From: Nocardioides sp. R-C-SC26
GTDB taxonomy: Bacteria > Actinomycetota > Actinomycetes > Propionibacteriales > Nocardioidaceae
Length of the DNA: 64,000 bases
Direction of reading: 5' to 3'
Assembly (NCBI RefSeq): GCF_021246465.1
Contig: NZ_JAHRHK010000015.1
Location: 3,559 to 67,558, forward strand
The notes below the pieces were generated by a model. It saw nothing but the letters and a program-made list of their open reading frames with translations, did no database searches and was not told where the DNA came from. The stretch's first letter is position 1; each line of letters opens with the position of its first letter. Positions 40,314 to 50,462 of this stretch are shown piece by piece. Both the position numbers and the translations under genes were made by a program.

Positions 40314-41243
40314 TCAGCACCTCGAGATGACGGCATCGCGTCGCGCGTCGTCGCCGTAGCGGCGCGCGTCGTCGCGGTAGGGCGTGACCACGCTGGCCCC
40401 GTTGATCGTGGCGAAGCCGCCCCGCAGCACGCAGCCGGTGATCTTGCGGGGGTCCACCTGGGCGATCGCCTGGGCGATCCGGAACAGCTCGGACGGGCCG
40501 AGGTCGGTGTGCAGGTGCCGCAGCACGCTGAGCACGCCCTTCTCGATGAACCCGGGCGTGTCCGCCTTGGCCGCGATCTCGGCCTGGATGCCGCGCAGCA
40601 CGATCTGCTGGTTGGCCGAGCGGTCGAAGTCTCCGCCGGGCAGCGACTTCCGGATCCGCGCGAAGGCCATCGCGTCGTACCCGCCGAGCCGCAGTCGTCC
40701 GGCCTCGAAGCCGCGCTCCTTCAGGTTCGAGTCGGAGAAGGCTCGCGGGTTGCGCACGGTGATGCCGCCGATGTCGCTGATCATCTGCTCGAAGAAGGGG
40801 AAGCGTGTGACGAAGACGTACTGCGGCTCGATCCCGATCAGGTCTCCCACCGCGCGTCCGAGCAGGTCCGGGCCCCCGTAGACCATGGCGGCGTTGATCC
40901 GATCCGAGCCGACACCGGGGATGGTGACGTAGGAGTCGCGCGGGATGCCGATGGCCGTCGCGGCCCCGGTACGGGTGTGCAACCCGATCAGCTGGAGCGC
41001 ATCGCCGCGTACGCGTGTCATGTCCTCACCCGGGCGGGCGTCGGAGCCGACCGCGAGGATCCATACGATGTCGCGGTCCAGCGGCACCGCCGCGGCCGTC
41101 TCGGTCCGCACCAGCACCGCCTGGGTGGACGACGGGCCGGCGTCGGGCAGCGCGAGGGCGACGAGCATCAGCACCGCGGCCAGGCCCGCCCGGCGCAGGC
41201 CACCGACCAGACCCCGCCCGCCCGACCGTGCCTGCGCGCTCAT
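40314..41243 (-). CDS. LCP (LytR-CpsA-Psr) family cell-wall polymer ligase
   Basis: 309 residues. An N-terminal signal anchor (GLRRAGLAAVLMLVALAL) precedes an extracellular LCP domain. It has SDARPGEDMTRVRGDALQLIGL, GIPRDSYVTIPG, DRINAAMVYGG and MAFARIRKSLPGGDFDRSANQQ, including the Arg and Asp residues that bind the lipid pyrophosphate. It attaches a lipid-linked wall polymer to peptidoglycan. The ATG overlaps the stop of the lipoprotein gene upstream (ATGA), so the two are coupled. Confidence 0.92.
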   Translation of the reverse strand: MSAQARSGGRGLVGGLRRAGLAAVLMLVALALPDAGPSSTQAVLVRTETAAAVPLDRDIVWILAVGSDARPGEDMTRVRGDALQLIGLHTRTGAATAIGIPRDSYVTIPGVGSDRINAAMVYGGPDLLGRAVGDLIGIEPQYVFVTRFPFFEQMISDIGGITVRNPRAFSDSNLKERGFEAGRLRLGGYDAMAFARIRKSLPGGDFDRSANQQIVLRGIQAEIAAKADTPGFIEKGVLSVLRHLHTDLGPSELFRIAQAIAQVDPRKITGCVLRGGFATINGASVVTPYRDDARRYGDDARRDAVISRC

Positions 41244-41869
41244 ACCGTGCCCCGCGCCAGGTCGTAGCCGAACACGCGCCACGCACCGCTGTCGGAGGTC
41301 AGCAGGAGGCGCCCGGTGAGGCGGTCCTGTCGCTCTCCCCCGGAACCGACGCCGGTCAGTCGCATGCCGAGCGCGATCCGCGCGGTCGCTGCGACCGCTC
41401 GACCGTCGACGGCCAGCACGTCGACGATCACGCGACGGTTGACCGCCCGAACGTGCTCGAGCCGGTCCGCCAGGGTGCCGTTGCTGGTCAGGGCGGCGTC
41501 GTCCACGGCGCGTGTCGTCGTCCGCGCGTCGAAGCCCGGGAAGGAGCGGCCGCCGATGCGTCGCGGGAACTCGCCCAGGTAGGCGGCCTCGAACCACGCG
41601 TCGACGACCGCGCCGACGCGTTCGGTGGCGGTCGCGCGGGTCGCAGGAGCGAGCCGGCCGGTCACCGTGCCGGTGGTGACCACCAGCGCGACGTCCGGCT
41701 CCGCGGTCGCCGTGCCTCCCGAGAGCGGGCTCGGAGCGCCCGGCTCCCCGTCGCCCGAGCAGGAGCTCAGAGCCGACACGACGACGGTGAGGAGCACCAC
41801 CCGGAGGGCGAGCGAGGAAGGCCACCACCGGCCCGGACCGGGCAGGGACGGGTACCGCGAACTCACCAT
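41240..41869 (-). CDS. Putative lipoprotein upstream of LCP gene
   Basis: 209 residues with a signal peptide and lipobox LSSCSG near residue 35. Residues 35-60 are Pro/Gly/Thr-rich and the rest is a mixed alpha-beta domain with VGAVVDAWFEAAYLGEFP and a C-terminal sheet ending WRVFGYDLARG, resembling NTF2-like folds. No family is named with confidence. It overlaps the LCP gene by 4 bp, so a role in wall-polymer attachment is inferred from context. Confidence 0.75.
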   Translation of the reverse strand: MVSSRYPSLPGPGRWWPSSLALRVVLLTVVVSALSSCSGDGEPGAPSPLSGGTATAEPDVALVVTTGTVTGRLAPATRATATERVGAVVDAWFEAAYLGEFPRRIGGRSFPGFDARTTTRAVDDAALTSNGTLADRLEHVRAVNRRVIVDVLAVDGRAVAATARIALGMRLTGVGSGGERQDRLTGRLLLTSDSGAWRVFGYDLARGTV

Positions 41870-42056
41870 GACTCCCGAATGTCGACGACCCGGACCACGA
41901 CCTCGATGTGGTCCTCATGACAGCGTGCCTGAAACCGGCCCGGGATCCACGCATTTGCTCAGGCGGTTGGTCTAGCCTGGGTGCGGCGTCCACGCCGGCT
42001 CCACCACCCTGACGAACCACCCACCGATCGCGCATCCGGAAGAGGCGAACCCAGCC

Positions 42057-45000
42057 GTGCCGCAGTCCCCTGGCCAGTCCAGCAGCTCCACCTCCACCTC
42101 AGGCGCGGCGGGCCCGGTTCCCGCCGCGGACTTCGGTGCCAACGAGTGGCTCGTGGAAGAGATGCGCGAGCAGTTCGACGCCGATCCCCAGAGCGTCGAC
42201 CCGGCGTGGGCCGCGTACTTCGGTGGCGGGGCGAACGGCTCGACCAACGGCTCCGCGCCCGAGCGCAGCTCCCGGCCCGCCGAGCAGCCCGCCGCACCTT
42301 CTGCGAAGCCCACCCCGGTATCGGCCTCCGGGTCGAACGGCACGTCCGGCGCAGCCACGAGCTCGGTGCAGCCCAAGGCCGAACCGCGGCCGGTCACCAA
42401 GGCCGCCGAGCCGGCGAAGGCGACGAGCACGCCGACGCCCAAGGAGTCCGCGCCGGCCGAGCCCTCCCAGGCGAGCGACGAGCCGACGTACACCGTGCTG
42501 CGCGGCGCACCCGCCCGGACCGTGCAGAACATGGACAGCTCCCTCACCGTCCCGACGGCGACGTCGGTGCGAGCGGTTCCGGTGAAGTTGCTGTGGGACA
42601 ACCGGATCGTCATCAACAGCCACCTCGCCCGCGCGCGGGGCGGCAAGGTCTCCTTCACCCACCTGATCGGCTACGCGATGGTGCGGGCGCTGAAGTCGAT
42701 GCCGGAGATGAACGTCGGGTTCGACGTCGTCGACGGCAAGCCGAACCTGATCACCCCGGCCCACATCAACCTGGGCCTGGCGATCGACGTCCCGAAGTCC
42801 GACGGCACCCGGCAGCTGCTGGTGCCGTCGATCAAGGCCGCCGAGGGCATGGACTTCGCCGGCTTCTGGACCGCCTACGAGGAGGTCGTGCGCAAGGCCC
42901 GCGACAACAAGCTCACCGTGGGCGATTTCCAGGGCACCTCGATCAGCCTGACCAACCCAGGTGGTATCGGCACGGTGCACTCTGTTCCTCGACTGATGCG
43001 GGGTCAGGGCGCGATCATCGGCGTCGGGGCGATGGAGTACCCCGCCGAGTGGCAGGGCGCCTCGGACGAGGCGATCTCGCGCAACGGCATCAGCAAGGTC
43101 ATGACGCTGACCTCCACCTACGACCACCGCGTGATCCAGGGCGCACAATCGGGCGAGTTCCTCAAGCGCATCCACCAGCTGCTCCTGGGCCAGGACGGCT
43201 TCTACGACGACATCTTCCGCTCGCTGCGCATCCCCTACGAGCCGATCCGGTGGAACAGCGACATCGCGACGTCGCACGACGACGAGATCGACAAGCAGGC
43301 GCGCATCCTCGAGCTGATCCACGCCTACCGCGTGCGCGGTCACATGATGGCCGACACCGACCCGCTGGAATATCGCCAACGCAGCCACCCCGACCTGCAG
43401 ATCGAGCAGCACGGCCTGACGCTGTGGGACCTCGACCGCGAGTTCCCGACCGGCTCCTTCGGCGGCGAGGGCCGACGGTTCATGAAGCTGCGTCACATCC
43501 TCGGGATCCTGCGCGACTCCTACTGCCGCACGACCGGCATCGAGTACATGCACATCATGGACCCCGAGCAGCGGCGCTGGATCCAGGAGCGCGTGGAGCG
43601 CCCGCACACCAAGCCTCCGCGCGAGGAGCAACTGCGCATCCTGCTCAAGCTCAACCAGGCCGAGGCGTTCGAGACGTTCCTGCAGACCAAGTTCGTCGGC
43701 CAGAAGCGCTTCAGCCTCGAGGGCGGCGAGACCACGATCCCGGTGATCGACGAGATCTGCGAGGCCGCCGCCGAGGCCGACCTCGACGAGGTCACCATCG
43801 GCATGGCTCACCGCGGCCGCCTCAATGTGCTGGCCAACATCGTGGGCAAGAAGTACTCCCAGATCTTCCGGGAGTTCGAGGGCAACATCGACCCGCGCAC
43901 GGTGCAGGGCTCGGGTGACGTGAAGTACCACCTCGGCGCCGAGGGCGAGTTCGTGGCCGGCTCGGGCGACACGATCAAGGTCTCGGTCGCGGCCAACCCC
44001 TCCCATCTCGAGGCCGTCGACCCGGTGCTCGAGGGCATCGCCCGCGCCAAGCAGGACGTGCTCGACCGCGGCGACGACTTCCCGGTGCTCCCGCTGCTCG
44101 TCCACGGTGACGCGGCCTTCGCGGGCCAGGGAGTCGTCGCGGAGACCCTCAACCTCAGCCAGCTGCGCGGGTACCGCACCGGCGGCACGATCCACGTCGT
44201 GGTCAACAACCAGGTCGGGTTCACCACGTCGCCGGGCTCCTCACGCTCCTCGCTGTACTGCACCGACGTCGCGCGGATGGTGCAGGCGCCGATCTTCCAC
44301 GTCAACGGCGACGACCCCGAGGCCTGCATCCGCGTGGCTCGGTTGGCCTTCGAGTACCGCCAGGCCTTCCACAAGGACGTCGTGATCGACCTGGTCTGCT
44401 ACCGCCGACGCGGACACAACGAGGGCGACGACCCCAGCTACACCCAGCCGCTGATGTACGACCTCATCGAGCAGAAGCGGTCGGTGCGCAAGCTCTACAC
44501 CGAGTCGCTCATCGGTCGCGGCGACATCACGATCGAGGAGGCCGAGCAGGTCCTCGCCGACTACCAGCAGCAGCTGGAGCGGGTCTTCACCGACGTCAAG
44601 GACGCCACGTCCCAGCCGCCGGAGTGGACGACGGTGCCGGACTACCCGGACAAGACCGTGGGCGAGACCAGCACGGCGGTCACCCTGGAGGTGCTCAAGC
44701 GCATCTCGGACGCCTACGTGACCCCGCCCGCCGACTTCACCGTGCACCCCAAGGTGATGCCGCAGCTCCAGCGCCGCGCGACGGCCATCACCGAGGGCCC
44801 GATCGACTGGGGAACCGGCGAGATCCTCGCGTTCGGCTCGCTGCTGATGGACGGTCGGCCGGTGCGCCTGGCCGGGCAGGACTCCCGTCGTGGCACGTTC
44901 GTGCAGCGGTTCGCGACGATCATCGACCGTCGCAACGCCGACGAGTGGACGCCGCTCTCCTCGCTCACCGAGGACCAGGCCAAGTTCCACGTCTACGACT

Positions 45001-45821
45001 CGCTGCTCTCCGAGTACGCGGCTCTCGGCTTCGAGTACGGCTACTCCGTGGCTCGACCGGACGCCCTGGTGCTCTGGGAGGCCCAGTTCGGCGACTTCGT
45101 CAACGGCGCGCAGACCGTCATCGACGAGTTCATCACCTCCAGCGAGACCAAGTGGCGCCAGCAGTCCGGCGTTGTGCTGCTCCTCCCGCACGGCTACGAG
45201 GGCCAGGGCCCCGACCACTCCTCCGCGCGCATCGAGCGGTTCCTCCAGATGGCGGCCGACGAGGCGTTCGTGGTCGCGCAGCCCTCCACGCCCGCCTCGC
45301 ACTTCCACCTGCTGCGCCGTCATTCGCTCGGCGAGGAGCACCGTCCACTGGTGATCTTCACGCCGAAGTCGATGCTCAAGCGCAAGGAGGCGGCCTCGAT
45401 GCCGTCGGACTTCACCGAGGGCTCCTTCCGTCCGTTCATCGCCGACGCGAAGGCCGACCAGGACAAGGTCGACACCCTGCTGCTGTGCTCGGGGCGGGTC
45501 ACGTGGGACCTCATGGTCGAGCGCGCCAAGCGCGAGAACGGCGAGCGGTTCGCCATCGGCCGTCTCGAGCAGCTCTACCCGCGCCCGATCGAGGAGATCA
45601 AGGCCGAGATCGCCCGGTACCCGCACCTGAAGGAGGTGCGCTGGGTGCAGGACGAGCCCGCGAACAACGGTCCCTGGCCCGACCTCGCACTCAACGTGTG
45701 GCCCGAGGTCGACGCCGAGGTCGTCCGCGTCAGCCGCGACGCGTCGTCCTCGCCGTCGGTCGGCACGATCAAGCGCCACACCGCCGAGCAGAAAGCGCTG
45801 CTGGACCAGGCCTTCGCCTGA
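42057..45821 (+). CDS. kgd: Multifunctional 2-oxoglutarate decarboxylase/dehydrogenase E1 with acyltransferase domain (Kgd)
   Basis: 1254 residues. It converts 2-oxoglutarate in the TCA cycle, as E1 of the oxoglutarate dehydrogenase complex and/or by carboligation. The N-terminus ([15 protein letters not shown]) is followed by an Ala/Pro linker, an E2-type acyltransferase domain (about 155-390) with [15 protein letters not shown] as the catalytic His motif, and the E1 thiamine-diphosphate domain (about 405-1254) with [13 protein letters not shown] and the [15 protein letters not shown] segment. There is no lipoyl domain. The start is GTG. Confidence 0.96.
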   Translation: MPQSPGQSSSSTSTSGAAGPVPAADFGANEWLVEEMREQFDADPQSVDPAWAAYFGGGANGSTNGSAPERSSRPAEQPAAPSAKPTPVSASGSNGTSGAATSSVQPKAEPRPVTKAAEPAKATSTPTPKESAPAEPSQASDEPTYTVLRGAPARTVQNMDSSLTVPTATSVRAVPVKLLWDNRIVINSHLARARGGKVSFTHLIGYAMVRALKSMPEMNVGFDVVDGKPNLITPAHINLGLAIDVPKSDGTRQLLVPSIKAAEGMDFAGFWTAYEEVVRKARDNKLTVGDFQGTSISLTNPGGIGTVHSVPRLMRGQGAIIGVGAMEYPAEWQGASDEAISRNGISKVMTLTSTYDHRVIQGAQSGEFLKRIHQLLLGQDGFYDDIFRSLRIPYEPIRWNSDIATSHDDEIDKQARILELIHAYRVRGHMMADTDPLEYRQRSHPDLQIEQHGLTLWDLDREFPTGSFGGEGRRFMKLRHILGILRDSYCRTTGIEYMHIMDPEQRRWIQERVERPHTKPPREEQLRILLKLNQAEAFETFLQTKFVGQKRFSLEGGETTIPVIDEICEAAAEADLDEVTIGMAHRGRLNVLANIVGKKYSQIFREFEGNIDPRTVQGSGDVKYHLGAEGEFVAGSGDTIKVSVAANPSHLEAVDPVLEGIARAKQDVLDRGDDFPVLPLLVHGDAAFAGQGVVAETLNLSQLRGYRTGGTIHVVVNNQVGFTTSPGSSRSSLYCTDVARMVQAPIFHVNGDDPEACIRVARLAFEYRQAFHKDVVIDLVCYRRRGHNEGDDPSYTQPLMYDLIEQKRSVRKLYTESLIGRGDITIEEAEQVLADYQQQLERVFTDVKDATSQPPEWTTVPDYPDKTVGETSTAVTLEVLKRISDAYVTPPADFTVHPKVMPQLQRRATAITEGPIDWGTGEILAFGSLLMDGRPVRLAGQDSRRGTFVQRFATIIDRRNADEWTPLSSLTEDQAKFHVYDSLLSEYAALGFEYGYSVARPDALVLWEAQFGDFVNGAQTVIDEFITSSETKWRQQSGVVLLLPHGYEGQGPDHSSARIERFLQMAADEAFVVAQPSTPASHFHLLRRHSLGEEHRPLVIFTPKSMLKRKEAASMPSDFTEGSFRPFIADAKADQDKVDTLLLCSGRVTWDLMVERAKRENGERFAIGRLEQLYPRPIEEIKAEIARYPHLKEVRWVQDEPANNGPWPDLALNVWPEVDAEVVRVSRDASSSPSVGTIKRHTAEQKALLDQAFA

Positions 45822-45842
45822 CCGGTCCCGCGTCGACAGCCC

Positions 45843-45887
45843 GTCCCCCGTCGAGCACACCGCAACGGTGTCGTCCCGGCGGGGGAC
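45843..45887 (+). terminator. Terminator hairpin after kgd
   Basis: An outer stem GTCCCCCG/CGGGGGAC and an inner stem ACACCG-CAA-CGGTGT lie 22-66 bp after the kgd stop. No U-tract is present. It separates kgd from the DUF6104 gene, whose start is at 45924. Confidence 0.65.
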
Positions 45888-45923
45888 CATGGCGTCCGGA
45901 CACCGCGCTGCCACACTGCGGGC

Positions 45924-46100
45924 ATGTACTACACCGACCGCGGAATCGAGGAGCTGGACAAGCGCCGAGGTGATGAGGAGGTCACCCTGGCCTGGGTCGC
46001 CGAGCAGCTCCAGGCCTTCACCGACTCCCACCCCGAGTTCGAGACCGCGGTGGAGCGCTTCGCCACCTGGCTCGCGCGGCTCGACGACCCGGAGGACTGA
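45924..46100 (+). CDS. DUF6104 family small protein
   Basis: 58 residues. It begins MYYTDRGIEELDKRRGDEEV, followed by a helical region (VAEQLQAFTDSHPEFETAV and FATWLARLDDPED). The pattern, YxTDRGIEELxKRRG with an acidic C-terminus, is the whole of the DUF6104 family, a short actinobacterial family often downstream of kgd. It has no membrane segment and no known function. Its TGA overlaps the next start (TGATG), so it forms an operon with the 226-residue gene. Confidence 0.85.
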   Translation: MYYTDRGIEELDKRRGDEEVTLAWVAEQLQAFTDSHPEFETAVERFATWLARLDDPED

Positions 46101-46780
46101 TGAGCGACTCCCCCGACGAGATCCCCTACGCCACGTGGGGTGAGCGGTTCTTCACCACCGCGGTGACCACCGAACGGGTCCTGGCCGGCATCAACGTCCT
46201 CGCCGGCCAGCCGATCGACGTCGGGCCGATGGGGGTGGGTCCACGGAAGATCGTCAAGGTCCGCGCCACCGGTTCCATCGGTCAGGCGCAGGGCCGCAAG
46301 GTCGGCGACGCGCCGGTCTCGTTCGAGATCACGCTGCCGGTCTCGCTGGAGTTCGTGATCGACCTCGGCCTGGACAAGCACCGGTTCACCGCCGAGATCG
46401 TGGTGCCGCTCGCGATCACCGCACGATCCCGCTCCGACCTCGCCATCGTGTTGGACGTCGTCGCACCCACGGCGTCTCAGGTGCGGATCGACCTGCGGGC
46501 CCAGGGCCTGCGCGCCTCGTTGACCCAGCACGCCGCCAACGTCGAGGGCGAGCTGCGTCGCTTCGTCGCGAAGTACGTCGCGCGGGAGCTCGACAAGCCC
46601 TACGTCGCCGCGGCCCGGCTCATCGACGTCTCCGGGGCGATCGACAAGGCGATCTCCACCCTCGGCCCACGCCAGCCCGACCCCGACGACGTCGTCGCGG
46701 ACTTCGACGAGGCGCTCGCCGCCGAGATCGACTCCTCCCCGACCCTCTTCGCCGACCCGGAGCTCTTCAGCGAGCGTTGA
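46100..46780 (+). CDS. Conserved hypothetical protein coupled to DUF6104
   Basis: 226 residues with no signal peptide or clear transmembrane helix. The first half is beta-rich, with hydrophobic/polar alternation (SFEITLPVSLEFVIDLGL, FTAEIVVPLAITARS). The second half is helical (LTQHAANVEGELRRFVAKYVARELDKPYVAAARLIDV is its core; key segment RRFVAKYVARELDKPY). It looks like an actinobacterial conserved protein of unknown function, possibly binding lipid or another protein. Its stop codon is part of palindromic repeat E. Confidence 0.75.
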   Translation: MSDSPDEIPYATWGERFFTTAVTTERVLAGINVLAGQPIDVGPMGVGPRKIVKVRATGSIGQAQGRKVGDAPVSFEITLPVSLEFVIDLGLDKHRFTAEIVVPLAITARSRSDLAIVLDVVAPTASQVRIDLRAQGLRASLTQHAANVEGELRRFVAKYVARELDKPYVAAARLIDVSGAIDKAISTLGPRQPDPDDVVADFDEALAAEIDSSPTLFADPELFSER

Positions 46781-46807
46781 CCCGTCTTTCGATCAAGACG
46801 GGTCAAC
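46776..46807. repeat. 32-bp palindromic repeat, copy E
   Basis: Perfect 13-base arms GTTGACCCGTCTT and AAGACGGGTCAAC around TCGATC. Here it is single, not paired. The GTTGA at its left end supplies the stop codon TGA (46778-46780) of the upstream gene, so the element was inserted into, or evolved with, the 3' end of the coding region. The thymidine kinase start lies 40 bp beyond it. Confidence 0.92.
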
Positions 46808-46847
46808 GTGGAAGGTCGGGTCGCCGGCCGTGGGAGGATCTCCCCTC

Positions 46848-47507
46848 GTGGCGGAACTGCACTTCTTCACGGGCACCATGGACTCGGGCAAGAGCACCCT
46901 GGCACTGCAGACCGATCACAACCACGCCGCCCGCGGACGGGTGGGACGGATCTTCACCGCGCACGACCGCGCCGGCGACTCGGTGATCTCGAGCAGGCTC
47001 GGTCTGACCCGCGACGCGGTCGAGGTCGACGCGGAGTTCGACTTCTGGCACTACGTGGTCGGCGCCCTGACCCACGGCGCGCGGATCGACTACCTGATCT
47101 GCGACGAGGCCCAGTTCTATACCCGCGAACAGGTCGACCAGCTGGCCAAGATCGTCGACGAGCTGCAGCTCGACGTGTTCTGCTTCGGCATCCTCACCGA
47201 CTTCCGCACCTCCCTGTTCGTCGGGAGTCAGCGACTGGTCGAGATCGCCGACCGCGTCCACACTCTCCAGGTCGAGACGCTGTGCTGGTGTGGGAAGCGC
47301 GCGACCCACAACGCCCGCACGGAGGACGGGATCATGGTCACCGAGGGCGACGTGATCGTCGTCGGCGACGTCGAGGACGCCGGCATGAGCGGGCCACCTG
47401 CCGATGTCGCCTACGAGGTGCTGTGCCGCCAGCACCATCGCCGCCGGTTGACGGCGGACCGAGCACGCGCGGTGAGTCTGACGTCCGAGCCGCTGCCCTT
47501 CGGCTGA
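46848..47507 (+). CDS. tdk: Thymidine kinase
   Basis: 219-residue type II thymidine kinase that phosphorylates thymidine with ATP in pyrimidine salvage. It has the P-loop FFTGTMDSGKST, the Walker B ICDEAQFY and the lid/zinc region around LCWCGKRATHNAR, where Cys residues pair with C-terminal VLCRQHH. LHTLQ-type substrate loops are present. The GTG at 46848 follows GGGAGG at about ten bases. It is the only gene between the palindrome and the esterase. Confidence 0.95.
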   Translation: MAELHFFTGTMDSGKSTLALQTDHNHAARGRVGRIFTAHDRAGDSVISSRLGLTRDAVEVDAEFDFWHYVVGALTHGARIDYLICDEAQFYTREQVDQLAKIVDELQLDVFCFGILTDFRTSLFVGSQRLVEIADRVHTLQVETLCWCGKRATHNARTEDGIMVTEGDVIVVGDVEDAGMSGPPADVAYEVLCRQHHRRRLTADRARAVSLTSEPLPFG

Positions 47508-47588
47508 CGCCGCGGGCGACCCTGGACGACGAGTGATCTACGTCACTACTGTCAGCGCCGACATCGTCGTCGTCCTCGGAGGTCCCCC

Positions 47589-48797
47589 GTGTCTCGTCGT
47601 GTGCTCCTCGCCGCCCTCACCGGGCTCGGCGTCCTCCTGCTCGGTCTGACACCGGTTCCGCCGGCCGCGGCCGACGGTCCGGGCGTGGGCGCACCCTGGG
47701 TGGTCACCCTCGGCGACTCCTACATCAGCGGCGAGGCCGGACGGTGGGCCGGCAGCAGCAACGCCTCCAGCGCTCGCGCGGACGCTCTCGGCGCCACCGC
47801 CTACTTCGACAACGCGAGCGGGAACGGCGAGGCGATCACGCGCTGCCACCGCAGCCGGTCGGCACAGGCGCACATCGGTGGCGGCGTCCAGAGCCTCAAC
47901 CTGGCCTGCTCGGGGGCGACCACCGCGACGACGACGGGTGACAACTTCAAGCCGGGCCTGGACTTCTACGACGACGGCGCAGGCCGGGTCGGGCAGGCGC
48001 GCGCGCTCCAGCAGGCGGCCGCCACGCGCAACGTGACGATGGTCGTCGTCTCGATCGGCGGCAACGACTTCAACTTCGCCTCGATCGTGCAGTCCTGCGT
48101 GGTGAACTTCCTCTACTCCCCGAGCTGGTGGAAGGACTACTGCTACGACGACAGCTCGGTCACCGCGAACTTCACCGCCGCCAACGTGAGCGCCGTCCGG
48201 ACGCGGATCGCGGCGGCGCTCCAGAACGTGCGCACGGCCATGCGCAACGCCGGCTACACCGACTCGTCCTGGACGCTGCTGGTGCAGACCTACCCGTCGC
48301 CGATCCCTCGCGCGAGCGGCTTCCGGTACGCCCAGAGCGGCTACCCCCGCCAGTCGACCGGTGGGTGCGGCTTCTGGGACGCCGACGCCAACTGGGCCAA
48401 CGACACCGCGCTCCCCACGATCAACAACACCGTGCGCGCGGCGGCGACCGCTTCGGGCCTGGCCAACATCAAGGTGCTCGATCTCGCCGCCGCCTTCAAC
48501 GGACGGCGTCTCTGCGAGAACACCGTCGGGCTCTACGAGGAGCGTGGCATCGCGAACTGGACGTCGCCGGGCGCGGTCGATCAGACCGAGTGGATCAACC
48601 AGATCCGCACGGTCTCCACGTGCTGCTCCAACAGCCCGTACTACATTCAGGAGTCCCTGCACCCGAACTACTGGGCGCAGCTCGCCACGCGCTCGTGCGT
48701 CCGGATGGCCTACAACGGCGGCGCGCCTCGCTCCGGCACCTGCTCGATCGCAGGGACGGGCCTGACGGGCGGCGAGCCGCGGATGCGGTTGCAGTAG
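47589..48797 (+). CDS. Secreted SGNH/GDSL-family hydrolase
   Basis: 402 residues. A signal peptide (LLAALTGLGVLLLGLTP, cleavage near AAADG) precedes an SGNH esterase domain: catalytic Ser in TLGDSYISGEAG, block III Gly-Asn in SIGGNDFNF, and the His in ESLHPNYWAQ. Numerous Cys residues (CHRSRS, LACSGA, QSCVVN, DYCYD, CENT, CCSN) suggest disulfides. The family hydrolyses lipids or acetylated polysaccharide. It converges with the anti-sigma-like gene, with a 28-bp gap. Confidence 0.9.
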   Translation: MSRRVLLAALTGLGVLLLGLTPVPPAAADGPGVGAPWVVTLGDSYISGEAGRWAGSSNASSARADALGATAYFDNASGNGEAITRCHRSRSAQAHIGGGVQSLNLACSGATTATTTGDNFKPGLDFYDDGAGRVGQARALQQAAATRNVTMVVVSIGGNDFNFASIVQSCVVNFLYSPSWWKDYCYDDSSVTANFTAANVSAVRTRIAAALQNVRTAMRNAGYTDSSWTLLVQTYPSPIPRASGFRYAQSGYPRQSTGGCGFWDADANWANDTALPTINNTVRAAATASGLANIKVLDLAAAFNGRRLCENTVGLYEERGIANWTSPGAVDQTEWINQIRTVSTCCSNSPYYIQESLHPNYWAQLATRSCVRMAYNGGAPRSGTCSIAGTGLTGGEPRMRLQ

Positions 48798-48825
48798 CCG
48801 CCCCGCGGCCGCGGCCGCACACGTC

Positions 48826-49920
48826 TCAGCCGCCGAGGTGCTGACCGACCGGGAGCTGGAACTCCCCCTCGCCACCGAGATCCTCGACGTCCACCGTGCA
48901 CCCGCCCGAGGGCACCTCGCAGGAGAGCAACGAGAACGATGCGCCGTCGGTCGACGCCAGGACTCCGATGGTGTCGGCGTCCCACCACGAGACCGTGGTG
49001 GAGAACGCACCGAAGCCGGTGGGAAGCTGCGGCGTGACGTCGTCGCCGGTCACGGTACGCACGGTCAGGGTGTCCTCGTCCGGGGCGTAGAAGCGAGCAT
49101 CGGGCGAGATCAGCCCGTTCGAGCCGAAGACACCCGGAAGCTCGCGGGTCTGGGTGGGGCTCGAGCCGATCCGCAGACCCTCGTCGTAGACGGCGAAGAG
49201 GCCCGCGCGGGCGTCGACCAGGTCGAAGGACTCGCTGACGTCCTCCATCACGATATCCGCCGTTCCCCGACGCACGTCGGTGGCGGCGATGCCGCGGCCG
49301 TCGACGGTATAGAGGACGCCGTCGTCCAACGAGGCCATGAAGCTGGACTCGCGCAGGTCGAACCGCGCATCCACGACGCCCGCGAGGCTCTCGACCGCGG
49401 CGGTGTCCTGGTCGAGCACGCGATAGACCAGCGCATCGCCTGAGCGATCGGTCCAGGCGGTCCACTCACCGTCGGTGACCAGGGCCCGTGTGCCGGGATC
49501 GAGCACCGAGGAGCCCACCTCCTCGGCGCGGCCGTCGAGGACCGACCACACCGCCCCGTCGACGTCCACGACCACGTATCCGCGGTCCGTCGCGACGTAG
49601 GCATGGATGGGGCGCTCGAACAGGATGCGCCCCGTCGGCGTCTCGAGGGTCTCTCCGTGCGCCCAGCTCCGCTCGGCCGGCGGCGCCGGAGCCGGCTCCT
49701 GGGCGGCCGCACCGACGTCGGTCGGGCCGCTCGCCTCGGTGACGACCACGGAGACCGCTCCGACGACGGCGAGCGCGGCGACTCCGCCGACGATCGCCCC
49801 GACCCGCCGTCGGCGCCGGCGGTCTCCGGCGGAGACGATGGCGTCGAGGTCGACCGGGGAGAAGGTGAGGCTCTCGGTGCGCTCCCGCATCTGCTGGGAA
49901 AGGGTGGAGTGGTCGTTCAT
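48826..49920 (-). CDS. Membrane-anchored anti-sigma-like protein
   Basis: 364 residues. The cytoplasmic N-terminus of about 45 residues ends in RRRRR, followed by one transmembrane helix (VGAIVGGVAALAVVGAVSVVV) and an extracytoplasmic region of about 290 residues with repeated beta-strand motifs (RILFERPIHAYVATDRGYVVVDV, then similar VW/VY segments), like a beta-propeller. There is no ZAS zinc motif. The ATG overlaps the stop of the ECF sigma gene (ATGA), so it probably holds the sigma factor at the membrane; binding is inferred. Confidence 0.8.
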   Translation of the reverse strand: MNDHSTLSQQMRERTESLTFSPVDLDAIVSAGDRRRRRRVGAIVGGVAALAVVGAVSVVVTEASGPTDVGAAAQEPAPAPPAERSWAHGETLETPTGRILFERPIHAYVATDRGYVVVDVDGAVWSVLDGRAEEVGSSVLDPGTRALVTDGEWTAWTDRSGDALVYRVLDQDTAAVESLAGVVDARFDLRESSFMASLDDGVLYTVDGRGIAATDVRRGTADIVMEDVSESFDLVDARAGLFAVYDEGLRIGSSPTQTRELPGVFGSNGLISPDARFYAPDEDTLTVRTVTGDDVTPQLPTGFGAFSTTVSWWDADTIGVLASTDGASFSLLSCEVPSGGCTVDVEDLGGEGEFQLPVGQHLGG

Positions 49921-50462
49921 CGGGTCACCGCCTGGTTCTGGAGGACGCTCGGATCGAGTCGGAGCTTGGTCAGAGCGGCCGACACCTGGCTCTTCACGGT
50001 GCCGACCGCGCAGCCCATGACCTCGGCGGTCTGGGCCTCGGTGAGGTCCTCGTAGTAGCGGAGCACGACGGCGACGCGCTGACGCACGGGCAGTCGCTGC
50101 AGGCAGTCCCACAGCCAGGCACCGTCCGTCACCCCCTCGGCGTGACCGACCGACGATCTCTCGGGCAGCTCGGCGCTCACCCGCTCGCCGGTCCAGGACC
50201 TGCGACGGAACCACGTGATTGCGGTCGTCGTGATCGCGGTCCGGACATAGGTCTCGGGGTTTCCCTTGCTCCGCAGTCGCGGCCAGGCCTGGTAGGTCTT
50301 GGTCAAGGCTTCCTGCACCAGGTCCTCGGCCAGGCCGACGTCGCCGACCATCAGGTAGGCGGCGCGGTGGAGCGCGTGCTGACGTGCCGCGACGAAGTCG
50401 GCGAAGTCGGCGTAGTCGCGACTGCGCCGACGCCGCAGGTGATCGCTGGGTGACCCGGGCAA
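49917..50462 (-). CDS. ECF sigma factor (SigE-like, SigE50 family)
   Basis: 181 residues. Region 2 (RDYADFADFVAARQHALHRAAYLMVGDVGLAEDLVQEALTKTY; key RAAYLMVGDVGLAEDLVQEA) binds the -10, and region 4 (LPVRQRVAVVLRYYEDLTEAQTAEVMGCAVGTVKSQ) binds the -35. The actinobacterial SigE50 type lacks an N-terminal region 1. The TTG at 50462 is preferred over GTG at 50489: an AGGAGAGGAG lies just upstream, and reading it as coding would need three rare codons (AGG AGA GGA). The membrane partner follows. Confidence 0.85.
   Translation of the reverse strand: MPGSPSDHLRRRRSRDYADFADFVAARQHALHRAAYLMVGDVGLAEDLVQEALTKTYQAWPRLRSKGNPETYVRTAITTTAITWFRRRSWTGERVSAELPERSSVGHAEGVTDGAWLWDCLQRLPVRQRVAVVLRYYEDLTEAQTAEVMGCAVGTVKSQVSAALTKLRLDPSVLQNQAVTR

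Noticed and set aside
41941..41980. TTGCTC and TAGCCT boxes upstream of kgd as a promoter
   Set aside because: Spacing is about 12 bp, too short for a standard promoter.
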